A stretch of 7,168 nucleotides of DNA from Chloroflexota bacterium. Its GTDB lineage: Bacteria; Chloroflexota; Anaerolineae; Anaerolineales; UBA11858. Shown one piece after another: positions 1 to 5,857 of this stretch. Every line of letters begins with the position of its first letter. Within the stretch, counting starts at the first letter, position 1. Both the position numbers and the translations under genes were made by a program. The notes below the pieces were generated by a model that worked only from the letters and a program-made list of their open reading frames with translations, was not told where the DNA came from and made no database searches. Where the stretch lies: positions 1 through 7,168 of the forward strand of contig DAOUWT010000129.1 in the NCBI GenBank assembly GCA_030666985.1. The letters run 5' to 3'.

Positions 1-98
1 AGAAGAGAGCAAGGATCATCTGAAGTGTAGGCCAGTGTCTAGTTAGAGAGATCAGCGTTTATCTTGCCTATATCAGTGGTCATGTTGATGAATACCCA

Positions 99-128
99 TT
101 GAATGAGCGGGCAAAATCATGTTACAAT
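99..128 (+). promoter_or_regulatory. Putative sigma70-type promoter of the amidohydrolase gene
   Basis: A -35-like TTGAAT (99-104) and a -10-like TACAAT (123-128) are separated by 18 bases. Transcription would start near 135 and leave a leader of about 85 bases before the start codon at 222. The rest of 1-221 is AT-rich and broken by stop codons; I see no gene in it. This is a motif match only. Confidence 0.4.
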
Positions 129-221
129 GATTATGAATTGCCAGATACACTACCATGCTTAACAATCATCTTACTCTAGGACACCCTTTTCTAGAATACT
201 ATCCATACAAGGAGAAAAACC

Positions 222-1934
222 ATGAGCGAAGTAACTAGGCGAGATTTTCTGAAATTATCTGCGGCAGCTTCAGCAGGACTGGTATTGGCATCTTGTGGTA
301 AAAGATTTAATAACTACGCAGATTTAGTATTCCAAAATGGTCATATCATAACCGTAGATTCGAGGAACACCATAGCGGATGCTCTAGCCGTAAAGGATGG
401 CCTAATCCAGTCCGTAGGGAACAGTGCTGACATCCAGCCCATGATTGGGCCAAATACCCAAGTACTTGACCTAGGCGGTAAAACAGTCACTCCTGGACTA
501 GTTGATTCACATCTCCATACCGTTCAATATGGCAAACAAACCTGGGGTGGTTTTACAGATATTCGCTTTCCGAATGTGAGCAGCAAGGATGATTTGATGC
601 GAGTGGTGACCGAAGCCGTCGCTCAAACAGAAGAAGGTGAGTGGATCGCTGGCAACCAGGGTTTCATGTTATCTCTTAGTGACGCGCCGGATCGCTGGGA
701 ATTGGATGCCATCGCTCCCGATAACCCCGTTTATTTGAAACACATGGGTGGTCAATATGCAGTGGTCAATAGCTATGCGCTAAAATTGGCCGGCATCGAT
801 AAAGACACACCTAACCCTGCAGCTGGAAAAATTATCAGGGACTCCGATACTGGAGAACCCACCGGATTCCTAGGCCACTATACCGCCCAGGCACTGGTTG
901 GAAACCTGGCTCCTGGGTGGGGAGAGCGTTCTGACCAGGATCTTATGGACGATATTGTTCGCGCCCAGATGGATTGCCTAGCGGTGGGGTACACTAGTGG
1001 GCAGGATGTAATCGTCAGCTCATCCAGAGACGTTGAGGCCTACAAAAACGTATGGAAAGCGAAGGACCTCAAGATGCGAATGTACCTAATGCAATACGTC
1101 AGTTCGCCAGCTCATGCCAAAGAAGAAGTCCTAGCCGCCAAGAAGATTAGTTCAGCCATGCTGAAATTTGGTGGCTGGAAACTAGCCATGGACGGCGGCG
1201 CCAGCGCGGGGACAGCTCTGATGTATGATACCAGCCTGCCCATGTCAAAAGTATCCTATCCATTTTACAAGCAAGAAGTAGTAAATCAGATGGTAACAGT
1301 CATGCACCAAGAGGGGTATCAGGTATCATTCCATTGCGTTGGAGATCAGGCCATCGACATGGCTATCGATGCCATTGAGGCTGCTTTGAAGGCTAAACCA
1401 GATTCAAATCACCGCCATAAAATCGAGCATCTTCTCTTCCCAACTACTGACGCCCTCCAACGCATCAAAGACTTGGGAATTGTGATATCCACTCAACCCA
1501 ATTGGGTCAGCATGTTATCAGACGCCTATATACATGTTGCCGGTGAAGAGGCTATGGCTCGCTTTGTACCATTGCGGACAATGCTAGAAATGGGAATCCA
1601 GTTGGCCTTTGGCTGTGATGTTCCTGCCACGCCGTTTATAGAACCTAATTGGTCATTTGCCGGGGCAGTCACACGCACAACCTGGCAGGATAACATCTAT
1701 AGTCCCGAACAGAGCATTTCAATGATGGACGCCCTGCGCATCCACACCATGGGATCAGCTTATGCATCCTTTGAAGATGACATAAAAGGATCAATCGAAC
1801 TAGGAAAAGTTGCTGATATGGTGGTTTGGTCTCATGATTTGCTTACCTTAGACCCTAAAGTTGACCTCGTGGACTTGAAGCCTTTATCAACCATAGTGGC
1901 TGGACAAATCGTTTACGAAGCCGAAACTCTGTAA
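222..1934 (+). CDS. Tat-exported lipoprotein amidohydrolase (amidohydrolase_3 / YtcJ-like)
   Basis: A 570-residue metal-dependent hydrolase of the amidohydrolase_3 (YtcJ-like) group, whose members cleave amide or related C-N bonds; the substrate cannot be told from sequence. The N-terminus has a twin-arginine signal (RRDFLK, 6-11), a hydrophobic stretch (12-24) and a lipobox LASC with Cys25. It is therefore probably exported folded and lipid-anchored outside the membrane. The first beta-sandwich half spans about 33-92. The metal-site HxH is at 97/99 (DSHLHT). Further expected sites are Lys320 with Asp324 in WKLAMDGG, His371 (FHCVGDQAI), His403 (KIEHLL) and Asp466 (GCDVP). The family motif around 175-190 reads GGQYAVVNS, with Gln where relatives often have His. 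AAGGAG at 209-214 sets the start. It is monocistronic, followed by a terminator. Family assignment is firm, substrate unknown. Confidence 0.93.
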   Translation: MSEVTRRDFLKLSAAASAGLVLASCGKRFNNYADLVFQNGHIITVDSRNTIADALAVKDGLIQSVGNSADIQPMIGPNTQVLDLGGKTVTPGLVDSHLHTVQYGKQTWGGFTDIRFPNVSSKDDLMRVVTEAVAQTEEGEWIAGNQGFMLSLSDAPDRWELDAIAPDNPVYLKHMGGQYAVVNSYALKLAGIDKDTPNPAAGKIIRDSDTGEPTGFLGHYTAQALVGNLAPGWGERSDQDLMDDIVRAQMDCLAVGYTSGQDVIVSSSRDVEAYKNVWKAKDLKMRMYLMQYVSSPAHAKEEVLAAKKISSAMLKFGGWKLAMDGGASAGTALMYDTSLPMSKVSYPFYKQEVVNQMVTVMHQEGYQVSFHCVGDQAIDMAIDAIEAALKAKPDSNHRHKIEHLLFPTTDALQRIKDLGIVISTQPNWVSMLSDAYIHVAGEEAMARFVPLRTMLEMGIQLAFGCDVPATPFIEPNWSFAGAVTRTTWQDNIYSPEQSISMMDALRIHTMGSAYASFEDDIKGSIELGKVADMVVWSHDLLTLDPKVDLVDLKPLSTIVAGQIVYEAETL

Positions 1935-1955
1935 CCCATTTGATTTTTAAAAAGA

Positions 1956-2008
1956 TGAGGTGTTTGATAGTGCACAATACTGCACGATACAAACACCTCA
2001 TTTTTTTT
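1956..2008 (+). terminator. Rho-independent terminator, probably bidirectional
   Basis: TGAGGTGTTTG (1956-1966) pairs perfectly with CAAACACCTCA (1990-2000) and is followed by eight T (2001-2008). A second short stem, GTGCA (1970-1974) with TGCAC (1981-1985), sits inside the loop. The hairpin begins 22 bases after the amidohydrolase stop codon. On the opposite strand it is followed by TCTTTTT, so it may also stop minus-strand transcription from the GTPase gene. Confidence 0.9.
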
Positions 2009-2062
2009 AATGGCAGCATTCATATAATAAATTAGCCATTCTGCTAAAAGTTAGCTCATTTA

Positions 2063-2083
2063 GGGAAGAAGATTCTGCTTCCC
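2063..2083. repeat. Short imperfect palindrome in the convergent spacer
   Basis: GGGAAG (2063-2068) and CTTCCC (2078-2083) pair, with an inner AG/CT continuation after one mismatch and a three-base loop. It lies between the amidohydrolase terminator and the end of the GTPase gene. There is no T run on either side, so it is not a convincing terminator. It could be a decayed repeat or an mRNA-end hairpin for the minus-strand gene. The rest of 2009-2147 shows nothing I can name. Confidence 0.35.
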
Positions 2084-2147
2084 TCGTACCAGGAGGCATT
2101 GCTGAAAGAGAATGCACGGTGCAAAAATAATTTCATACTATAACATT

Positions 2148-3209
2148 TCAGACATTAAAAAGCACGTGCATAATATCGCTGTCTTGAGGGTGATAGGCTT
2201 TGCCTTCTAGCCGCACCAGGCCCTTTGCGCGAGCCGCAGTTATGCTCCCATACGACAATAGATCATCACACGACACCACCTCAGCCCGAATAAAGCCCTT
2301 CTGCAAATCAGAGTGAATCACCCCCGCGGCTTCCGGCGCAGTCATCCCCCGATGGATAGTCCAGGCCCGCACCTCATCTTCGCCAACCGTGAAAAAAGAT
2401 TGCAGGTTCATCAATTGATAAGATTCGCGGATCATACGGTGCAAGCTGGGTTCAGCGATATCATATTCATCCATGAAAAGCTGGGCGTCTTCTGGCTGTA
2501 GTTGAGCGATCTCCATTTCCAAGCGACCCTGAATAGCGACCACAACGCTTTCATCAGGAACATCAAGGGCAGGGGGTTGTTGATCATCACCCAAGTTGGG
2601 AATTATCAACAAAGGCTTCAGCGACAAAAATCCATAGCCGGAAATTGCCTTTGCTTCATCCACGGTCAATTCACACACCCGTAAAGGGAGTTCGTCTGAA
2701 AGATGAGCAGACAGCTTTTGAAAAAGAACCTCTTCGCGAGCAATTTCTGTTTTATCGCCCCTATTTCGCTTACGGTCTTCATCCAAGCGTTCCAACCGCC
2801 GCTCAACCTGAATCAGATCATTAAGAATGAATTCTTCCTCCATTGTGTCAACATCGCGCTGCGGGGACACACTCCCCTGAATGTGGGACACACTTGGGTT
2901 TTCAAAACAGCGCACCACGTGAATAAAACCATCCATTTGAGATAACTCAGCCAGCAATGAACCTGAGAGATTTCCCCCTGTTGTACCTTCCAAACCAGCA
3001 ATATCTGTATAATTCACCTTGGCATAAGCTATTTTGCGCGGGTGATAAAGCTGAGAAAGAGCATCCACGCGCGGGTCTGGCACATCAATTACTGCCATGT
3101 GAACTTTCAAACGTCCGCCGCTCATCGTGATAGGATAATCGCCCCTAGTAAGGGCATTAAAAATAGTTGTTTTTCCAACCTGAGGTAGACCGATAATACC
3201 GAGTTTCAT
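2148..3209 (-). CDS. ychF: YchF-family (Obg-related) P-loop GTPase/ATPase
   Basis: A 353-residue member of the YchF branch of the Obg/TRAFAC GTPases. In other bacteria YchF prefers ATP, binds ribosomes and influences stress responses. Visible features are the P-loop GLPQVGKTT (7-15), the G3 motif DIAGL (69-73), a charged probably coiled-coil stretch (about 130-170), and NLGD (205-208) where YchF proteins carry an Asn-x-x-Glu-like element instead of NKxD. The C-terminal TGS/DUF933 domain (271-353) contains FFTVGEDEVRAWTI and ends DIMHVLFNV, very typical of YchF. The G2 region (SGGRLKVHMAV) differs from the usual ANYPFCTIEPN, so this is a divergent subgroup or paralogue. An ATG at 3209 fits both the family start MKLGIIG and AGGGAG five bases upstream; ATG 3212 is also possible. 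An upstream start at 3227 would run through the ribosome binding site and is less likely. Confidence 0.92.
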   Translation of the reverse strand: MKLGIIGLPQVGKTTIFNALTRGDYPITMSGGRLKVHMAVIDVPDPRVDALSQLYHPRKIAYAKVNYTDIAGLEGTTGGNLSGSLLAELSQMDGFIHVVRCFENPSVSHIQGSVSPQRDVDTMEEEFILNDLIQVERRLERLDEDRKRNRGDKTEIAREEVLFQKLSAHLSDELPLRVCELTVDEAKAISGYGFLSLKPLLIIPNLGDDQQPPALDVPDESVVVAIQGRLEMEIAQLQPEDAQLFMDEYDIAEPSLHRMIRESYQLMNLQSFFTVGEDEVRAWTIHRGMTAPEAAGVIHSDLQKGFIRAEVVSCDDLLSYGSITAARAKGLVRLEGKAYHPQDSDIMHVLFNV

Positions 3210-3230
3210 CATAGCTCCCTGACACATAAA

Positions 3231-3256
3231 TAGGGACGCTGTTTGCAGCGTCCCTA
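3231..3256. repeat. Perfect 11-bp hairpin in the divergent spacer
   Basis: TAGGGACGCTG (3231-3241) pairs without mismatch with CAGCGTCCCTA (3246-3256) around the loop TTTG. It lies 13 bases upstream of the GTPase ribosome binding site and downstream of its putative promoter, so it should form in the 5' leader of that mRNA. No T run follows on either strand, so it is not a terminator. Small palindromes with a TAGGG/CCCTA edge resemble dispersed REP-like elements of environmental genomes; that origin is inferred. Confidence 0.8.
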
Positions 3257-3279
3257 CGAAGATTAAAATTAACAGATGG

Positions 3280-3308
3280 ATTGTACCTCAATGAGCGTGA
3301 AAAGCAAG
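3280..3308 (-). promoter_or_regulatory. Putative promoter of the YchF-like gene
   Basis: Read on the minus strand, TTGCTT (3308-3303) and TACAAT (3285-3280) are separated by exactly 17 bases. The start point would be near 3273, placing the 3231-3256 hairpin in the transcribed leader. The -35 is weak (TTG only) and the -10 is good. Confidence 0.45.
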
Positions 3309-3320
3309 CCTAATTAAATT

Positions 3321-3329
3321 GATATAATG
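3321..3329 (+). promoter_or_regulatory. Extended -10 promoter of the methyltransferase-like gene
   Basis: TGATATAAT has the TG-N-TATAAT extended -10 form with a perfect hexamer at 3324-3329. No good -35 hexamer lies at 16-18 bases upstream, which is typical of extended -10 promoters. The start would be near 3336, about 47 bases before the ATG at 3383. It stands back to back with the minus-strand promoter at 3280-3308. Confidence 0.6.
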
Positions 3330-3382
3330 GTCACCATAAACACCCAAGCTAATCCCTAAAAATCTTACAGGAGTAAACAACC

Positions 3383-3943
3383 ATGAAATTCTTCCCCCCT
3401 CTTGAACTTGGATGGCTCAACGGCTGGATTTTACTAGTCGCATTTTATGCCGTATTTGGTCTGCTCATGCTCCTTTTCCCTCGGGAAGTGGTGGCTCGGC
3501 TCTATGATCGCACGGGCTGGAGCGAGAAGATCCGAAAGGTGTCCATGGCCGCCAAACTGGCCGCCATCATCGTCTTTTTGCTGATTTTCTTAACTCCGTT
3601 GAATGCCATGACAAGAGCTTTTATACCCGGCATCATCCTTTATGTCCTAGGTTTTGTGTTAATGGTCATCTCCCTCATCAACTACCGCAACACCCCTCTG
3701 AACGAACCCGTCGTGCAGGGAGCCTACCGATTCTCCCGAAACCCGCAGTGGGCGGCCCTTGTCGCCATTATGTTGGGGATCACCCTGACAATCGGTTCAT
3801 GGATAGCCACGATCCTTGTAGCATCTCTAACAATCTTAGGCCATTTACGAATTGTGGCGGAGGAAAAAGCCTGCCTGGATCAATATGGGGAGTCATTCCA
3901 GGAATATATGCAAAAAGCACCCCGCTACCTGCTGTTTTTCTAA
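3383..3943 (+). CDS. Isoprenylcysteine carboxyl methyltransferase (ICMT/PEMT)-like membrane protein
   Basis: A 186-residue integral membrane protein. Hydrophobic segments lie near 14-33, 56-72, 79-100 and 124-151 (the last may be a helical hairpin). The conserved C-terminal SAM-binding part is recognisable: GAYRFSRNPQW (113-123, the G-x-Y-x-x-x-RNP-x-Y/W motif) and EEKACLDQYG...YMQKAPRY (160-182, the acidic pair, YG...Y and PR features of the fold). Known members methylate isoprenylcysteine, phospholipids or small thiols using S-adenosylmethionine. Bacteria generally lack prenylated CaaX proteins, so the true substrate is open. AGGAG at 3369-3373, nine bases before the ATG, supports the start. 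The gene seems to be a single unit under the extended -10 promoter upstream; no hairpin terminator follows. Confidence 0.82.
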   Translation: MKFFPPLELGWLNGWILLVAFYAVFGLLMLLFPREVVARLYDRTGWSEKIRKVSMAAKLAAIIVFLLIFLTPLNAMTRAFIPGIILYVLGFVLMVISLINYRNTPLNEPVVQGAYRFSRNPQWAALVAIMLGITLTIGSWIATILVASLTILGHLRIVAEEKACLDQYGESFQEYMQKAPRYLLFF

Positions 3944-3991
3944 AAAGCTGCCTAAAAATGACTTTCGCCCAGAAACGCGGTTCCTCGTGCC

Positions 3992-4020
3992 CCTGCGACT
4001 CTGCGCCCCTGCGTTGCGTC
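3992..4020 (+). repeat. 8-bp-period CTGCG tandem repeat before a promoter
   Basis: CTGCG occurs at 3993, 4001 and 4009, exactly 8 bases apart, inside a C-rich tract that ends GCGTTGCGTC. It is part of the 125-base gap between the methyltransferase gene and the DUF5678-like gene, and ends 6 bases before an extended -10 promoter. It is short and degenerate. Whether it regulates that promoter or is just a low-complexity relic cannot be told. Confidence 0.55.
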
Positions 4021-4026
4021 TCAGTC

Positions 4027-4035
4027 TGGTATAAT
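4027..4035 (+). promoter_or_regulatory. Extended -10 promoter of the DUF5678-like/protease cassette
   Basis: TGGTATAAT is a perfect TG-N-TATAAT extended -10 (hexamer 4030-4035). Transcription would start near 4042 and give a leader of only about 27 bases, with AAAGGAGAG (4054-4062) as a strong ribosome binding site six bases before the ATG at 4069. No properly spaced -35 is present. This drives the two overlapping genes. Confidence 0.65.
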
Positions 4036-4068
4036 TATGATAATCATATTTTGAAAGGAGAGTGATTT

Positions 4069-4470
4069 ATGAGCATCATCACCCGCGAAACCCTGCATCA
4101 TGCCGTTGATGAATTGCCGGACTCTGCCCTAAATTACGTCGCTAATTTTCTAGCATGGGTCCGGCGGCAATGGTCTATTCAACCAACGGCGGTAGAATCT
4201 GTGCCAGCACGCACCGGCCATGAGCGGCGGGCCAGTATTCACGCCGAAGCCCTGGCTTGGCAAGCGATTCCAGAAACAATGCGCCGCTCCTATGGTGATG
4301 ACTTTGTTGCTGTATACAACCAGGAGGTCATTGATCACGATCCGGACAGGTTGACACTCTATCGCCGGGTGCATAAAAAACTGGGAGATGTGCCAATTTT
4401 GATTTCACCAGCCGACGCACCTGCCCCTCGCGAAATTTATGTGCTAACGCCCCGTTTCGAGCGACCATGA
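4069..4470 (+). CDS. Small protein with helical N-terminus and DUF5678-like C-terminal part, partner of the protease
   Basis: A 133-residue cytosolic protein with no signal peptide or membrane segment. Residues 9-35 (AVDELPDSALNYVANFLAWVRR) resemble the 'LP' amphipathic helix of DUF2281-type antitoxin-like proteins. Residues 36-60 are a probable linker. Residues 64-112 (SYGDDFVAVYNQEVIDHDPDR, then PILIS) follow the DUF5678 pattern, in which a strand carrying 'VA' and a 'gevv' turn precede a helix and a final strand. The C-terminus (113-133) is Pro-rich and charged. The stop codon overlaps the next start in ATGA, so translation is coupled to the retropepsin-like protease. By analogy it may be a binding, inhibitory or substrate-presenting partner of the protease; this is inference. 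The gene call is secure from the ribosome binding site and coupling, the domain names less so because they come from memory of patterns. Confidence 0.8.
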   Translation: MSIITRETLHHAVDELPDSALNYVANFLAWVRRQWSIQPTAVESVPARTGHERRASIHAEALAWQAIPETMRRSYGDDFVAVYNQEVIDHDPDRLTLYRRVHKKLGDVPILISPADAPAPREIYVLTPRFERP

Positions 4471-4880
4471 CGCGGCAAATTACCTACTCCTCACGATACT
4501 TTCCTCCGCTTCCTGTATTACACATCCATTTGCGCGTGCCTGATACCGCTCGCATCCACGGGCCAGTCCAGGCGATTATAGATACAGGAGCGGATATGAC
4601 CATCGTGCCACTACCTTGGTTGGAGGGAATTGCAGCACCCGAGCTGGATGAAGTGCGTCTCCGCAGCCATTGGGGGGAATATACATCTGCGACCACATAC
4701 ATGGTAGACATCCAGGTTGGTAAAACTATACTACCCGCACTTGAAGTAGTGGGAGACCCATATAGCACTGAAGCTCTAATAGGACGCAACGTGTTGAACA
4801 TGTTACTCCTCTTATTAGATGGGCCTCAGCAATTCGTTGACGTATTATCGCAACGACCACACAAGCTAAAACATCTATAG
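4467..4880 (+). CDS. Retropepsin-like (clan AA) single-domain aspartic protease
   Basis: A 137-residue protein with the retropepsin core. The catalytic motif is DTGADMTIVP (39-48, Asp39 nucleophile, the D-T/S-G-A hallmark). A flap-like region follows (about 64-80, WGEYTSATTY), then the closing motif ALIGRNVLNMLLLLLDGP (103-120), matching the hydrophobic-GR[D/N]-x-L motif before the C-terminal helix. With one Asp-Thr-Gly per chain the enzyme should act as a homodimer, like viral retropepsins. No signal peptide is visible, so cytoplasmic action is expected. The start ATG overlaps the upstream stop (ATGA), so it needs no strong ribosome binding site of its own. No reverse transcriptase or integrase is nearby, so it is not a retroelement remnant. 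Its substrate is unknown; the co-translated partner or a regulator is a reasonable guess. Confidence 0.85.
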   Translation: MTRQITYSSRYFPPLPVLHIHLRVPDTARIHGPVQAIIDTGADMTIVPLPWLEGIAAPELDEVRLRSHWGEYTSATTYMVDIQVGKTILPALEVVGDPYSTEALIGRNVLNMLLLLLDGPQQFVDVLSQRPHKLKHL

Positions 4881-4903
4881 TTTCTACCACTACCAAGATT
4901 TTC

Positions 4904-5323
4904 TTAAGTTTCCAACACAGTCAGAAACTCAGCCGGAGTAACAATCCGTGTCCCCCGGTATGCTCCCAAAGAGAGCAAATCTTTGTCCCCGCTGATAATA
5001 TAGTCTGCTTTCCCCAATACGGCGCAGGCTAAGAACATTTCATCGAAAGGATCGCGTACCTGCCCTGCTACGTTGACATAACCCCTCACCAACTTACCCA
5101 ATACCTTGACAGCTAAGAGAAAATCCGGAATCCGCTCTGGCACATGCACTAGTCTCTTGTGCAGCCAGGCACGGTTGAGCACATCTTCCAATTCCACAAG
5201 CATCGCTGGTGTGTATATCAAGACGAAATCATCGTCGAGCCAGCGGGCAATAATCTGGGCCGGCGGGCCATGCGGCGAAATCATACCACTGACAACCACG
5301 CTGGTATCAAGAATCACTCGCAT
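4904..5323 (-). CDS. PIN-domain endoribonuclease toxin (PIN_3 / COG1569-like)
   Basis: A 139-residue single PIN domain, Mg2+-dependent ribonuclease fold, the usual toxin of VapC-type modules. The acidic active-site set is complete: Asp6 (ILDTSVVVSG), Glu44 (MLVELEDVL), Asp91/Asp94 (RDPFDEMFLACA) and Asp113/Asp115 (SGDKDLL). The DTSV-V-SG start and RDPxDEMFL are typical of the COG1569 branch. The start at 5323 lies inside the upstream antitoxin gene (17-base overlap), so the two are translationally coupled in the order antitoxin, toxin. Expected role: cleaves RNA when the antitoxin is degraded. RNA target not predictable. It converges with the protease gene, leaving 23 bases between the stops. 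Confidence 0.92.
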   Translation of the reverse strand: MRVILDTSVVVSGMISPHGPPAQIIARWLDDDFVLIYTPAMLVELEDVLNRAWLHKRLVHVPERIPDFLLAVKVLGKLVRGYVNVAGQVRDPFDEMFLACAVLGKADYIISGDKDLLSLGAYRGTRIVTPAEFLTVLET

Positions 5324-5612
5324 CAGAGCGCTCCAACCTAGATGCCTGAATAGCGTCAGCGACTATACTTTCAACTTCTTCGGCAGGAATATCAGCCGTA
5401 GCTTCATAAACTGCTCGTTGCGCCTTCACGAATCGCTCCCGCACTCGCGCCTGCGCTGCATCCACCAATTCATGGTAGCGTTCTAAACTGAGCACAACAG
5501 CGTACTCCTGACCATATCGCTCGACAATCACATCTTGCCGGTCAACGACAGCTTTACTGAGAATTTTACCCGTGCGCTGCTTTAGTTCTGAAACAGGTAC
5601 AACCGCAGTCAT
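5307..5612 (-). CDS. Phd/YefM-family antitoxin
   Basis: A 101-residue antitoxin. The N-terminal Phd/YefM DNA-binding region is clear: MTAVVPVSELKQRTGKILSKAVVDRQDVIVERYGQEYAVVLSLERYHEL (1-49), with the SELKQRTGKIL helix and 'PVIVTRYG-x-x-x-AVLVS'-like strands. Residues 55-101 (VRERFVKAQRAVYEATADIPAEEVESIVADAIQASR) are longer than in minimal Phd proteins. They should wrap the PIN toxin. GAGGTG, five bases before the ATG (minus strand 5623-5618), fixes the start. A strong promoter and a 9-bp tandem repeat lie directly upstream, as expected for autoregulation. Phd-PIN pairing is a known alternative to VapB-VapC. Confidence 0.9.
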   Translation of the reverse strand: MTAVVPVSELKQRTGKILSKAVVDRQDVIVERYGQEYAVVLSLERYHELVDAAQARVRERFVKAQRAVYEATADIPAEEVESIVADAIQASRLERSDASDS

Positions 5613-5631
5613 TTTTACACCTCACCAGACA

Positions 5632-5663
5632 AATAAGACTAATCAGACTAATCAGACTAATCA
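5632..5663 (-). repeat. 9-bp tandem repeat in the antitoxin leader, possible operator
   Basis: Three and a half copies of AATCAGACT (plus strand) begin at 5632 (one base changed), 5641, 5650 and 5659 (partial). They lie just downstream of the -10 box at 5670-5665, so they cover the predicted transcription start and the first 25 or so bases of the leader. The position suits binding by the antitoxin-toxin complex, with helical-phase spacing a little below one turn. Polymerase slippage with no function is the alternative. Confidence 0.75.
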
Positions 5664-5664
5664 C

Positions 5665-5693
5665 AGTGTAGCAGGATGGTTAACCGGCGTCAA
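5665..5693 (-). promoter_or_regulatory. Promoter of the antitoxin-toxin operon
   Basis: On the minus strand TTGACG (5693-5688), a 17-base spacer and TACACT (5670-5665) match sigma70 elements well, and a TG-N extension (TGC before TACACT) adds to them. It is the best promoter match in the window. Predicted start near 5658. Confidence 0.75.
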
Positions 5694-5791
5694 GAGAAGA
5701 GGAAAAAGCCTGTAGGGCCAGGGCTGTTCAGTTCTCTCACGATTCTTTCAGGTGAAATGAAATTATAAATGGTAAATTGTGAATGAGGCTC

Positions 5792-5829
5792 GTGGTGCAA
5801 TGCACCCAAAAGCAGGTGCAATGCACCAC
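5792..5829. repeat. Pair of 13-bp quasi-palindromes forming a larger inverted repeat
   Basis: GGTGCAATGCACC occurs at 5794-5806 and again at 5815-5827, separated by eight bases. Each copy pairs with itself (GGTGCA/TGCACC around one A), and the pair can also fold together with outer GTGGTGC/GCACCAC arms. It lies 29 bases beyond the end of the threonine synthase fragment and about 100 bases upstream of the antitoxin promoter. It resembles small REP-like palindromes, which would make this a recombination or insertion scar; that is inference. No T run, so not a standard terminator. The rest of 5694-5857 shows no gene. Confidence 0.8.
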
Positions 5830-5857
5830 TGACACGGGGAAACTTCTCAGCCGTCCT

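Noticed and set aside
2063..2083. Second terminator for the minus-strand GTPase gene
   Set aside because: The stem is interrupted and no T run follows on the minus strand; the hairpin at 1956-2000 is the better candidate.
2313..2945. Plus-strand open frames opposite the YchF-like gene
   Set aside because: They are antisense to a clearly conserved protein, have no family features and no good ribosome binding sites.
3210..3227. Longer start of the YchF-like gene (ATG at 3227)
   Set aside because: It would translate through the AGGGAG ribosome binding site and add residues absent from the family, which begins MKLGIIGLP.
4014..4035. TTGCGT as a -35 box for the cassette promoter
   Set aside because: The distance to TATAAT is only 10 bases; the TG extension explains the promoter better.
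4467..4880. Retroelement or retroviral remnant suggested by the retropepsin motif
   Set aside because: No reverse transcriptase, integrase or long terminal repeat is present, and the gene is translationally coupled to a bacterial partner.
4881..4903. Terminator between the convergent protease and PIN genes
   Set aside because: The 23 bases contain no stem-loop with a T run.
5632..5663. CRISPR array or leader
   Set aside because: Units of 9 bases are directly tandem, with no spacers and no cas gene.
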